From NCBI GenBank assembly GCA_958450365.1, contig CAUEEP010000725.1, positions 1,078,501 to 1,142,500 of the forward strand: a stretch of 64,000 nucleotides of DNA. Direction: 5' to 3'. Below are positions 1-11,219 of this stretch, in pieces. The position numbers were made by a program, and so were the translations under genes. Source of the stretch: Mesorhabditis belari (taxonomy: Eukaryota; Nematoda; Chromadorea; Rhabditida; Rhabditidae). A model generated the notes under the pieces. It worked only from the letters and a program-made list of their open reading frames with translations, ran no database searches and was not told where the DNA came from. How positions within the stretch are numbered: the stretch's first letter is position 1; each line of letters starts with the position of its first letter.

Positions 1-339
1 TGTCAGCGAGGTCTGATTTGTCAAAATTCTGAATCTACGCACACGATTCCCTTCTATGAAAACATTTTTGAAGCTCTACGACCTTTCCTAAGGCCTTTTC
101 CAGCAAAAAAAAGGTGCGCAAATGTCCAGGTGCGCAAAAAAAAGGTCGCATTTGTCCCACCCCCGCGATTTTTAGATAAATTGAGTGATTTGATCTTTCT
201 TTGCTTGTTTACTTGCAAAAGTGCAAATCTTGCTCAACATTTTGTTTTGGTTGAAAATCTTTTTTTAAACACTGCGCATAACTTTTCTAAATGTATTGCA
301 ATTTCAGTAAACTTTTGATTCAATTTATTTCTTTTCAGG
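1..339 (+). promoter_or_regulatory. Upstream region and leader acceptor of the nucleobindin gene
   Basis: No coding exon is seen here. A pyrimidine-rich tract ending in tttcag at 338 is followed after one base by the ATG at 340. This is the usual arrangement for either SL trans-splicing or a 5'UTR intron in nematodes; the sequence cannot separate the two. The stretch around 105-165 contains two A-rich runs next to gcgcaa-type motifs, resembling the ends of the palindrome at 5547-5784. No other promoter element was identified. Confidence 0.4.
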
Positions 340-3300
340 ATGCGGTGGTTGTTTGGTTTGTTGCTCATCACACCGCTCATTGTCGCTCCTCCACCACGAA
401 GAGATGCCGCGCAAGCACAACAAGGTTTATTTTTTGGAAATTTTATCGAAAGTTATCTGAAACTTTAAAACTGTCGATATAAAAGTAATTTAAAACCTTA
501 AAACCAAGTTTAGTCGGATTAAAACTAAGACTAAAGCTAAGTTTAGTCGGATTTTCCCTCAAAATAAGCAAGCTAATAAGAAAGGAAAAAATTTTGGCCA
601 TGTTTTAAAGCATAGAATTGATTCTTAAGCTATTTTCTTGAAATTTAAGAAAAGGAAAAGCACTTTTGATGCAAGCGGAATCGAAAAAGGAACAAATAAA
701 GCTTTAGCTTAAAAGTTTGATTTCTATATTTACTTTGATTTCTTATATTTTAGAATAAGAATTCTTAAAAATAGATTTCAAATACATTTATTTTGTCAAT
801 CCAATCAGTTTTAGCTCAGGAAACCCATCAGCAACCTCAACAAGGGCAAAATGGCCAACAAGAAGAAATCCAAAAGCCGGTAGGTGAACAAGAACCCGAG
901 AAACAGGTATTGCAAGAATATTCTTGAGCTTAAACAAAGCTTTTTTAGAGATACATGTTCACGTATAACAAATATCTCGAAGAAGTGGTGAAGATCTTGG
1001 AAAGTGATCCGAAATTCAACGAGAAAATCAAGAATATGAAGGAAGAGGATATTAAGGTGAGTGAAGAAAGTTTTACTTTATTTAAAATCTTTATTTTAGG
1101 CTGGAGCCATTGCTGATCACATTGATGATTTGGATGAGGGTGTCTTCAATCAGCTGACTCTTGTGAAAGCTCAAGAAATTGAACGATTGAGGTATCCTTA
1201 CAGATAGAGGAAACTTGATGATTCAGCTGATTCAACGATCCCAATTAGTCGTTTAATACGAATGGCGCCATGGCCGAGTGATTAGGAGTCTTGTATCCTA
1301 CTCTGGAGGTCATGGGTTTGATCCCAGCGGCTAGAAGATTTGGATCTTTTCCCATATATGCGTTTTTTCGTAGCAATATCTTTAGGAATAGGACAGTAGA
1401 GGTTGTGCGCTAAGTTTTGTATTTGTTTATGTCACATTATTTAGGTTGAATAAATTTTAAAATACTTTAGAAATCAAATCGAAGAGCAAATCAAAGCCGA
1501 CGGCCACGCAAACAATATCAAGCTGCCCGATCACTTGGACGTGCAAAATTGGGAGAAATTCGGGAAAGAGGATTTGAGGAAATTGATTCAAAAGGTGAGT
1601 TGAAGAATGGCTTTACTGAGAACTGTCATTTTTGCTCGGAAGGTTCAACAGTTCATATTTTTTGCTTTTTTTGCACTTCTATGCTTTAAAAGCTCAAAAT
1701 TGAACTTTCAGACTGTTGCTGATATGAATGCCGAAGATGAGCGCCGACGAGATGAGTTTAAGGAGTATGAGATGAAGAAAAAGGTACGATATTTTTGAGA
1801 TTGTCTAGCAAATTCCATATTTGTTTTATGATTCAAAGTTTAGGCAGAAGAAGACCACAAATTGGCGCAAATGAGCGAGGACGAGAGAAAACGGGCGGTG
1901 GCCGAGGACGAGGCGAGAGATGCACGACACAATGATCACGAGAAGCTGAAACACCCGGGAAGTCGAGATCAACTTGAAGAAGTTTGGGAGGATGGAGATC
2001 ATGTGAGTTAAAAGGCACTTAGGTACTTGTAACTATTTCCTTTGTTGGTGAAATGTATTATCAGTGTCGAAAGAAAGACAAGTAGGCTGTAACTGTAAGA
2101 ACTCCTTTCTTGCGGCTATTGATGCCAAAATTGTGTTCTTTCTTTCAAACTTGGTCCGAATATGATCGGAATCAATATAATTCACCTGTAATTGATTTGA
2201 AAGTGTTCAAAACAAACAAAAACTTTATCAGAATAGGTTCAGTGGTAGAAAATGATTTTGAATAGAGGAAAAATGACGAAAAATTGCCTTATAGAGGCAA
2301 AATTACAGTAGTCTGAAGAAGAAAAAGATTCTAGAAAAACAGAATGACAACTTCTAGCAAACGGTTTCAAGATTCGAGTTGAAACAGTAACGTACTTGTG
2401 ACTTTATTCAGCGCTTTATCATTTTACTTGCAAATTTTAGTGCGTTATGCAAATTTATTCTAAAAAAAGTCATAAGAATCGGTACTTACACTGTAAAAGT
2501 CTATGAAAATCCAATACTAATAGCTTTAGGGCTTTAGCCTAGACCTGGCTCCTGACCTGGCCTGGCCTACAACCTTACTGGGGAAGGGTACTAGATCCCC
2601 GTGAGATTTCGAAACGAAACCTAGCTCATTCGATAGAAAATCGAATGGGGAAAAAGAAAATCCGAATCTGTAACCAAAATCTGCGGCATCACTCGCAAAT
2701 GCAAGTTTTTTAGCCCGAAAGTTTTTGGTATACACTCTTAGAGTTTAGAGCCCTCTTTCAACAGCAGTTGTGGTGTAGTGGATAAGGTGGATAGTCTACG
2801 AGACCAGTCGATTTTTTGTGTGGTCGGTTTGAATACCCGTTCGAACGTTTGCTTTTCATTTTTCACAATGATATTTCTGATTTTCACAAATTCTTATAGC
2901 ATTTTCTTTCTCTTTCTGTCTTTTCAGAAAAAAGTTTTAAAAAATGTCCATTCTTCACCTGCATTTGGACAAAAAGTGTAGTTCTGAGAGATCCATCGGT
3001 AACGCTAAGATTGTAAAAGACTGAGCTGTGGCTGTAATGGTACGACTCGCTCGACTTTCTTTTTGTCTCAAAAGTGCAAGGCTGCGAGCATTGTAAATCT
3101 CTTTTAAAAATAGTATAGGAATTTGTGAAAATCAGAAATATGATTGTGAAAAATGAAAAGCAAAACAACGTTCGAACGGGGATTCGAACCCACCACAAAA
3201 GACTCGGCTAGTTCCCTAGACAATCACCTTATCCACTACACCACGACTACCAGTGAAAGAAGGCTCATAAACTCGACCCAAAAGTGTAAAGCAAAAAGTT

Positions 3301-4599
3301 TTAGGCTAAAAATCTTGCGTTTGCGAGCTATTCCGCAGATTTTGATTACAGATTCGGAACCGCATTTCGATTTTCTATCGAATGAGCCAGATCTCGTTTC
3401 GAAATCTCACGGTGACCTAGTTAGAGCCCGGTTGAAATGTTCCTGGACAAAAAGCTATGAATATCCAGTACTAACAGCCAGTTTACTAATTAATTAATCA
3501 TGATAACAGACTGAAAATGTTCTAATTGAGAAATAAAATTCAGCTATAGTCAAATCTTTCCAGATGGACAAAGATTCGTTTGACCCGAAAACATTTTTCC
3601 GACTTCATGACATCAATGGAGATGGATATTGGAACACAGAAGAGTTGGAAGCGCTTTTCCAGATTGAACTCGATAAAATGTACAATGAAACGAATCCCGA
3701 TGATGACCCAAGAGAAAAGTGAGAAAATTTTGGGAAAATAAAGATTCGTTGGCAGATTCGAGGAGATGAATCGTATGCGTGAACATGTGATGACACAAAT
3801 GGACAAGAATCAAGACCGATTGGTTAGCATGGACGAGTTCATGCAGGTGAGAGAAGATTCCTGGCAATTCAGGGATCATTGCTTTTAAAATCAATTTTTA
3901 AATATCATATCCTTACTATCATAGTTAGTAATACCAATCCCAGGCTCCAATTTGATTCCAAGCCAAAACTAGACTGGCTTATAGACTTTTGGGCCAAGTT
4001 TGGAACATTTTTAGATCTAGCACTAGTATAAGAACTACATCTTGAATCTGAAATGGCTTAAAAATAAACTAAAATCAGTTTGCAATGTTTTGATTACTTA
4101 TAATTCTAGGACAATGAGGCTCAAACGCCCGAAAAAGACCCTGGATGGGATGATTTGGGCAAAAATCACGTCTACACTGATGAAGAGCTGAAGAAATTCG
4201 AGGATGAGTACGCTCAGCAACAAGGTACACCAAATAGAAATCATTTCAAAAATCACGAAATTTTTGAAACGAATAAACTATAGTGATTAAAATGATAGGT
4301 TGGGGCGAGGGCGCCTACAAAACATCGACCGCACCGGTTACAGCAAATATGCATCAACAGCAACAGCAACAGCAGCAACAACAGCAACAAGATCATCAAC
4401 AACCCGTTCAAGCTGAAGTTCACTACAATCAAGGACAGGCACCGGTTCGTTTTTTTTTGAAAGGATAGATGAATCAAATTGATTTAAATAACATTAAGTA
4501 TTTTTAAGCAAATTAAAGTATTTTGATTAATGTTAATTTTAGGCTCAACCCGTCCAGCAACAACCGCAAGCACCCGGACAACAGGTTGGCCAAAATTAA
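340..4599 (+). CDS. nucb-1: Nucleobindin homologue (EF-hand Ca2+-binding, secretory pathway)
   Basis: Twelve exons join in frame to 431 aa: 340-424, 815-906, 949-1056, 1100-1191, 1471-1594, 1712-1783, 1844-2002, 3564-3718, 3756-3846, 4110-4224, 4299-4444, 4543-4599 (TAA). Residues 1-16 form a hydrophobic signal peptide (MRWLFGLLLITPLIVA). The core begins with YNKYLEEVVKILESD, typical of nucleobindins, followed by a charged helical stretch (EFKEYEMKKK) and the family signature KHPGSRDQLEEVWEDGDH (about 227-244). EF-hand 1 is canonical, DINGDGYWNTEE (260-271). EF-hand 2, DKNQDRLVSMDE (312-323), has Arg at the usual Gly position. The Gln-rich C-terminus includes a run of 11 Gln encoded by a CAG/CAA tract near 4350. 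Family members are Golgi/secretory Ca2+-binding proteins that also bind G-alpha subunits. Introns 4 and 7 carry tRNA-like repeats. Family call is firm; the symbol follows the C. elegans gene. Confidence 0.93.
1262..1443 (+). repeat. tRNA-derived SINE-like element, copy 1 (intron of nucleobindin gene)
   Basis: The head has an A-box-like tggccgagtgattagg near 1271 and a B-box-like gggtttgatccc at 1314-1326, with tRNA-like spacing. The acceptor stem is imperfect. The shared core gtcttgtatccta and the tail (tgtatttgttt..acattat, near 1420-1442) recur in the same order at 41231-41406. That is what a tRNA-derived retroposon with its own tail would give, rather than two unrelated tRNA genes. Confidence 0.6.
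2545..3470. repeat. Head-to-head inverted pair of tRNA-like repeats in intron 7 of the nucleobindin gene
   Basis: The left arm (about 2590-2900) and right arm (about 3115-3420) are imperfect reverse complements. Both hold a motif like gtgagatttcgaaacga, the string attcgatagaaaatcgaa, and a tRNA-like unit: A-box tggtgtagtggataagg at about 2769 on +, its complement at 3225-3242 on -, with a B-box-like motif near 2826 and at 3178-3192. The spacer of about 200 bp is unrelated. This looks like two copies of one tRNA-headed repeat inserted head to head. Confidence 0.65.
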
Positions 4600-4849
4600 T
4601 GGACAGGACAGCACTATCCTCCTAGTCTGCTCAAAAATCCTGAGCCAAGCCGATTAAGCCAGCCATAACGAGGCTTGTTCCTTAAAAGCTAAACCAAGTT
4701 CAATTTCTAATCCTCCAAGCCCAAATTTCTTTGTAACTCTTTAAATAGATTCAACTGATTTGAAGCGCATAAAGTATTTGTTTAAAACACTCTAAACGGT
4801 TAGAAATAGTTTTCTTTACAAGATTTGGATACGCCGGGTTGAAGCTATG

Positions 4850-4975
4850 GTCGGCGCCGGGATTCGAACCCGCGACCTGTCGCTTATCTATCGCCTGAAC
4901 GCGATAGATAAGCGAGATAGCGAGACGCGATAGATAATCTATCAATGAGCTACACTGACACGTGATCCATCGACG
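4850..4975 (-). repeat. tRNA-like sequence with an expanded middle
   Basis: Read on the minus strand it has A-box tgtagctcattgatag near 4950 and a perfect B-box ggttcgaatcc near 4862. About 40 extra bases of a tandem motif (gcgatagataagcgaga) lie between them. It is too long for a normal tRNA and probably cannot fold as one. The part around the A-box recurs at 5125-5205. Confidence 0.5.
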
Positions 4976-5124
4976 CCAGAGCAGGGCCTTATGCCTCATT
5001 TTCTTTGGCTTGAATTTACACTTTTGGTTGGTTGGTTTTGCTCATAAATCCAGGCTAGTTTAACCAAAAAGAAAACCGAGTTGAGTCGATTGAAATGAAA
5101 GATATTGACTTTTTGGATCAACCC

Positions 5125-5205
5125 TGCTATCGTTGTCTAAAGCGAACGCTCACCAATGAGCTACACTGACACGTGCCCCTTCGACGCCAGAGCAGGGGCC
5201 TTAAC
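5125..5205 (-). repeat. Partial tRNA-like sequence (A-box half)
   Basis: On the minus strand this carries the same cgacg...gtgtcagtgtagctcattgg segment as 4920-4975, continuing into a good anticodon-side stretch (gagcgttcgcttt). The B-box half is missing, so it is a fragment. A related + strand sequence lies at 48966-49034. Confidence 0.5.
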
Positions 5206-5546
5206 CAAAGAATCTAGCACAATAAACACAGATTTTGCTTGTATTTGGCCAAAATATCATCTAGTTAGTAAATGTTTTGCTTTTAAAAACTCAAATTTCA
5301 GCAAATTCACGAGCTCCCGAAGGATCCATCATATGGAATCTAAAAATCGACAAATCATCTAATCAAAAACGGGTTCAAATCAATAGAATTTTTGATTTAT
5401 TTGCCCCGAAAAATTGCCACTTTTGTGATTCTTTCAAAAAAAAACCAAGATGAGTATTTCTGCAATCGCATTGCATTGCATTTTATATGCAAATTTTATA
5501 TCAGAGACTTTGTGATACAATTTTTCTTAGTCGATTCTTTCAAATT

Positions 5547-5784
5547 GGGGTAGGTTAATTTCCGCATTTTTTTTTTGCGCAACTGGGTCAACTGGGCGCA
5601 ACTCACCATAACTTTCTTCTAAGTGGGTCAATCTTTATAATCTTTGGTGTCATTTTGTTGTACTTATTGAGATCTACAAAATGACACCAAAATCATAAAG
5701 ATTGGCTGACTTAGAAAAAAGTTATGGCAAGTTTGCGCAAAAGACCCAGTTGCGCAAAAAAAAATGCGGAAATTAGCCTACCCC
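5547..5784. repeat. Palindromic fold-back element
   Basis: Arms are near-perfect complements: ggggtaggttaatttccgca at the left end and its complement at 5765-5784, with gcgcaactgggtc near 5578 mirrored by gacccagttgcgc near 5744. The inner arms (atgacaccaaaatc / its complement) leave a loop of roughly 20-30 nt around 5655-5675. No coding potential. A fold-back MITE is the best description. Confidence 0.8.
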
Positions 5785-6212
5785 TTCAAAATCTTTCTAA
5801 TTCTTTCTAATTTAATGTTAAATTGAAATTCTAAATCATTTACTCTAGTTTTTATTCAATTATAATCATTACATTTATAGATAATATTAACGAGTTTCTA
5901 ATTTCGACTATTCGACTTTTTTTCAGCAATAACTTTTTCAGCAAATTTTTGGTCTAATTTTTTTTTTGTTTTCAACATATCAAAAAAGAATTCGAGAGAA
6001 ATTATTTGCATTATTTTAAATGAAATTCTGTAATTTATACGTCATAATATCAGTTATACGAATCTTTTTCGTACTTCTTTTCGTTTTTTCTTTAAATTTA
6101 CATTTTTTCGAAGTTAACATTGAAAAATACGACTAATTTAGACTCATCTTCGAAAATTTACATTTAAAATAAAAAAATCAAAAGATTTATGGATCAACTA
6201 TCATATTTTCTA
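5785..6212. other. AT-rich intergenic stretch, nothing recognised
   Basis: Strongly AT-rich with short A and T runs and stop codons in all frames. No exon, tRNA or repeat boundary was recognised. Confidence 0.6.
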
Positions 6213-6332
6213 ATGAATAAAGAGTTTTTAAAATGTTTTCTTTTGAAAAATCTCAAATCGCAAAAAAAAACGTTGCCTAGCGAGTCACTGAGCACCGGAT
6301 TTCGATGCGAAAATCTGGAAAATTCAATACGC
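6213..6332. repeat. Direct repeat flanking the reverse transcriptase remnant, left copy
   Basis: The block from aataaagag to ggaaaattcaa is about 95% identical to 8069-8179. The two copies bracket the retroelement remnant and the mariner-type insertion. They could be a duplicated target or the two ends of one composite insertion; they do not start TG or end CA as retroviral-type LTRs do. Confidence 0.65.
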
Positions 6333-7410
6333 TTCTTTGGTTTGGTCTCCTTCCCTATTAAATCTTATTCAAAAAATAGAACGTGTTCAGAGGCACTTCA
6401 CCAGAATTGCTCTTTATAAAATTAATTTTGACAAATTCTCCTCCTTTACTTATTCTGATAGATTGCAACTCTTTGATCTTGAAATGTTACACCAACGCCG
6501 CCTTATCATCGATTTAGTGGAATGCATTAAAATTGTTAAAGGCATTCATCCCGACCCCCTTTTTTCTGGTCTCTTTGAATTCGGCTCTACTCCAGAAGCC
6601 TCCAGAAGCTTCCAGAAGCCTCCAGAAGCTTCCAGAAGCCTCCAGAAGCTTCCAGAAGCCTCCAGAAGCTTCCAGAAGCCTCCAGAAGCTTCCAGAAGCC
6701 TCCAGAAGCCTCCAGAAGCCTCCAGAAGCCTCCAGAAGCCTCCAGAAGCCTCCAGAAGCCTCCAGAAGCCTCCAGAAGCCTCCAGAAGGCCTTTTCTCAT
6801 ACGCCAACCTTCCGTTTCGTTTTTAGTCGATTCACTTGAACATCTTGCAGCTCTCGTTCTTCGATCCCGTCTTAACTGTTCTTTTTTATGGTATTTAGAG
6901 AATTTTATTGCAAAAAGGCTTTTGAAGCTTAAAATAAAACTTTTCGAAGAATAGAAAAAACGAACTTTTGAAAGCAAAGCAAAGTGCTATAAAATTCTCT
7001 TCCACCCTAAGTCGCATCCAGAATTTCAAAGCTTCTTGAAAATCGTGGAAATTCCTAGAAGTACACGTGGTCATCCTTATCAAATTTCGGTCGGTTCTCA
7101 TCCCCATCATCTTTCCCTTTATCATTCTTTTGCGAACCGTATTAGTAGGGTTTGGAATAAGCTCTCGTCTGGTATCTCCTCATCTGTAGGAAAATATTCA
7201 ATCATTCTCCAGAAGGGGGCCTTTTCTCATACGCCAACCTTCCGTTTCGCCCTCACAGTTTCTTTTTTAATCGAGTTATTAAATTCTGGAACATTTTACC
7301 CCCTCATGTTCGTGATATTTCCACCTTGGCTAGATTTAAATTCGGCTCTCTACTTCAGAAGCCTCCAGAAGGCCTTTTCTCCTTTTCATTTCGGCAATTG
7401 ATTTGACTGC
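6333..7410 (+). pseudogene. Non-LTR retrotransposon reverse transcriptase, C-terminal remnant
   Basis: About 6337-6580 encodes VWSPSLLNLIQKIERVQ followed by YSDRLQLFDLEMLHQRR, the post-palm region of CR1/Jockey-type reverse transcriptases. About 7130-7180 encodes SFANRISRVWNKLSSGI, and a frame-shifted stretch at 7262-7400 encodes FFNRVIKFWNILPPHVRD followed by STLARFKFGSLLQKPPEG, both the extreme C-terminal RT motif. The palm and endonuclease are absent and the frame is broken, so this is a dead 5'-truncated copy. The end near 7500 has aataaag followed by a TA run. The internal minisatellite at 6590-6790 has grown within the coding sequence. Confidence 0.75.
6590..6788 (+). repeat. 10-bp minisatellite inside the RT remnant
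   Basis: About twenty units of tccagaagcc/tccagaagct, alternating at the left and homogeneous at the right. The same motif occurs once at about 7364-7377 in the non-expanded RT C-terminus, where it encodes QKPPEG. The array therefore looks like an expansion of native RT sequence. Confidence 0.85.
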
Positions 7411-7529
7411 TCTGTGATTCTTTCTTGAGGTATCTATTTATCTTTTGGGTATGTTTTGAGTGGTGTCCCGGGTAATTATTGTGATTTTGTTTTGTCGCTA
7501 TTCAACTGAATAAAGCATATATATATATA

Positions 7530-8047
7530 TTGGGTTGGGGAGAATGAGTCGGCGCCAAACTTTAAAGGGACTTTTTGCACACATAAAGCCTTCTTTAAAC
7601 ATACGTTTGGTTTCATCAAAAGGATCCACTATTTCTCTACAAAATCACTTTTGAGAGATTCCACAAAGCTTTTCTTTCGTGGAGTTTATGAACTTCCAAA
7701 CGCAGCTGGTTAAAATGGCAAAGAGTCCGACTCATCATTTGAACAGTTTCTTTCACATAAACCTTCTTTGGTGTTTATATAAAAAAGATAGAGCACATTC
7801 AATTACTTCAGTTGCCAAATTTGCAGGAAGATCCCACCAGGTTTTTTCTAGATCACAGTTTGTAGTTTTTGTGAAAAAATGGCTTTTTCTTGAGCGGAGG
7901 CGCTGTTTGAATTTTCTTTTAAATGTCATTTTGTAGAGAATTAGTTAACCATTCTACTCATATCAAACGCATATTATTTGACGAAGTCGAATTGAAGTTT
8001 TAGACATTTTTTTCATTTTCGGCGCCGACTCATTCTCCCCAACCCAA
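7530..8047. mobile_element. Non-autonomous mariner-type element, 27-bp terminal inverted repeats
   Basis: The left end starts ttgggttggggagaatgagt and continues cggcgcc; the right end (8021-8047) is its exact reverse complement over 27 bp. TA flanks both ends (7528-7529, 8048-8049), the Tc1/mariner target duplication. The 518-bp body has only short broken frames. The termini share the first seven bases (ttgggtt) with the intact mariner at 20828. Confidence 0.85.
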
Positions 8048-8068
8048 TATATATCATATTTTGTAATA

Positions 8069-8179
8069 AATAAAGAGTTTTTTAAATGTTTTCTTTTGAA
8101 AAATCTCAAATCGCAAAAAAAACGTTGCCTAGCGAGTCACTGAGCACCCGATTTCGATGCGAAAATCTGGAAAATTCAA
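8069..8179. repeat. Direct repeat, right copy
   Basis: Partner of 6213-6332; see that entry. The sequence just outside it (atcatattttgtaataaa) also matches the left copy's outer flank. Confidence 0.65.
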
Positions 8180-8510
8180 AATTCAAATTTCAAAAAAAGC
8201 TTTTCAAATTAAGATTCCGTTTTCTTCGTAATTTTGAAAACTTTCCCATTTTCTTATAAACTTTAGCTCTCTTGCAAAAAGAGAGCTAAAATTATTATAG
8301 AGACTTTTATAAATGAAATCTGAAAGCATTAACGTCTGTATTTTGAATAAAATTTGAATTTTAAAATAAAGTTTATTAGATTACTTTACAGGGTCAAGTT
8401 TTCAGGTTTAGTTTCTAGTTTTTTAGCTTTGATAGCTTAGTCTATTAGCTCTTGATAGCTTAGTCTATTAGCTTAGTCTATCAGTTCATAGAGAACTAAG
8501 AAATTTAGCT

Positions 8511-11181
8511 ATGAACGAGACGGACTCTCGGGATCGAGCTCTCATTGCGGTGATCATTTCGGCGAGTGTTGTCGTCATTCTTGGAGTTGGCATTACACGC
8601 TTTAAGGTAAAAATGAAGAGAAAGACATCAAGGAATCTACAAATTGGGCAAAATCAACGAGAAGCCGTTGTTTCCCGTCTCTTTGTAACGTTTTGATGGC
8701 TTTTGAAACGGGTAAAGAAATCTGATTCTGCGTAACTCTCGGGATCGAGCTCTCATTGGGGTGATCATTTCGGGGAGTGTTGTGGTCATTCTTGGAGTTG
8801 GCATTACACACTTGAAGGCAAGCTATTTCTTGTTTTAAGGCAGATGATCACACTTGATTTTCACTCTCTTGAACGAAAGAAATATATTCTTTATTCAAAT
8901 AGCCAACCGAAACGGAATTTTGAGCTCTCATTTAAACAATTTTCACACTAATCGACAATTGAATTAAAAGAGACAATAAACTGAAACAGAATTTCGTCCA
9001 AACTCGGACGTTCACACGAAAACGAAGAAGAAAACGAAGAAGAAGAACAAGGAAGCGAACAACAATTGCCTTCAATAGGCTTTAAACACAAGATCCTCAG
9101 CTAACGAGCTGCAAAACAACAATGATTTGAGACGAGAAATAGAATGAAGACGCATGGATTTCCTCAATTTTTATATTACCAGAATTAGGAAAGTTTTTTT
9201 AGTAGCTATTCGCCACAAAACGACCGAGTGAGACTCTTTCAAAAGATCGGCAATTTCCATCAGTTTTCTTTCCTCAAACAATCGAATTGTTTGATTCGAT
9301 TCGATTCAACGGGTGCAAGTCCTTTTTGCTTTTCAAATCTAATAATAGAGCGTTTAATAATAGTTCAAGAAGTGACAAAAAAGGAAAAAACACAAAACAG
9401 TTGAGCTGAAGTTCGTTTCATGGTTATGCTGCAGACGCCGGATCCGGGTTTGGCCTGTGAGTGGGGGTTCTCTTGTGAGCCGGGCTTGTAATTGGACCTG
9501 GCTCCTCCTCCTTGTCTTGCTCCTCCTCCTTCTCCTGCTCCTCCTCCTTGTCTTGCTCCTCCTCCTTCTCCTGCTCCTCCTCCTTGTCTTGCTCCTCCTC
9601 ATTGTCTTGCTCCTCCTCCTTGTCTTGCTCCTCCTCCTCCTCCTGCTCCTCCCTCCTTGTCTTGCTCCCTCCTCCTTCTCCTGCTCCCTCCTCCTTGTCT
9701 TGCTCCTCCTCCTTCTCCTGCTCCTCCTCCTTGTCTTGCTCCTCCTCATTGTCTTGCTCCTCCTCCTTGTCTTGCTCCTCCTCCTCCTCCTGCTCCTCCT
9801 CCTTGTCTTGCTCCTCCTCCTTCTCCTGCTCCTCCTCCTTGTCTTGCTCCTCCTCCTTCTCCTGCTCCTCCTCCTTGTCTTGCTCCTCCTCATTGTCTTG
9901 CTCCTCCTCCTTGTCTTGCTCCTCCTCCTCCTCCTGCTCCTCCTCCTTGTCTTGCTCCTCCTCCTTCTCCTGCTCCTCCTCCTTGTCTTGCTCCTCCTCC
10001 TTCTCCTGCTCCTCCTCCTTGTCTTGCTCCTCCTCCTTCTCCTGCTCCTCCCTCCTTGTCTTGCTCCTCCTCCTTCTCCTGCTCCCTCCTCCTTGTCTTG
10101 CTCCTCCTCCTTCTCCTGCTCCTCCCTCCTTGTCTTGCTCCTCCCTCCTTCTCCTGCTCCTCCTCCTTGTCTTGCTCCTCCTCCTTCTCCTGCTCCTCCT
10201 CCTTGTCTTGCTCCCTCCCTCCTTCTCCTGCTCCTCCTCCTTGTCTTGCTCCTCCTCCTTCTCCTGCTCCTCCTCCTTGTCTTGCTCCTCCTCCTTCTCC
10301 TGCTCCTCCTCCTTGTCTTGCTCCTCCTCATTGTCTTGCTCCTCCTCCTTGTCTTGCTCCTCCTCCTCCTCCTGCTCCTCCTCCTTGTCTTGCTCCTCCT
10401 CCTTCTCCTGCTCCCTCCTCCTTGTCTTGCTCCTCCCTCCCTTCTCCTGCTCCTCCTCCTTGTCTTGCTCCTCCTCATTGTCTTGCTCCTCCCTCCTTGT
10501 CTTGCTCCTCCTCCTCCTCCTGCTCCCTCCTCCTTGTCTTGCTCCTCCTCCTTCTCCTGCTCCTCCTCCTTGTCTTGCTCCTCCTCCTTCTCCTGCTCCT
10601 CCTCCTTGTCTTGCTCCTCCTCCTTCTCCTGCTCCTCCCTCCTTGTCTTGCTCCCTCCTCCTTCTCCTGCTCCTCCTCCTTGTCTTGCTCCTCCTCCTTC
10701 TCCTGCTCCCTCCCTCCTTGTCTTGCTCCTCCTCCCTTCTCCTGCTCCTCCTCCTTGTCTTGCTCCTCCTCCTTCTCCTGCTCCCCCCTCCTTGTCTTGC
10801 TCCTCCTCCTTCTCCTGCTCCTCCTCCTTGTCTTGCTCCCTCCTCCTTCTCCTGCTCCTCCTCCTTGTCTTGCTCCTCCTCCTTCTCCTGCTCCTCCTCC
10901 TTGTCTTGCTCCTCCTCATTGTCTTGCTCCTCCTCCTTGTCTTGCTCCTCCTCCTCCTCCTGCTCCTCCTCCTTGTCTTGCTCCTCCTCCTTCTCCTGCT
11001 CCTCCTCCTTGTCTTGCTCCTCCTCCTTCTCCTGCTCCTCCTCCTTGTCTTGCTCCTCCTCATTGTCTTGCTCCTCCTCCTTGTCTTGCTCCTCCTCCTC
11101 CTCCTGCTCCTCCTCCTTGTCTTGCTCCTCCTCCTTCTCCTGCTCCTCCTCCTTGTCTTGCTCCTCGTCCTTGTCTTGCTT

Positions 11182-11219
<38 letters not shown>

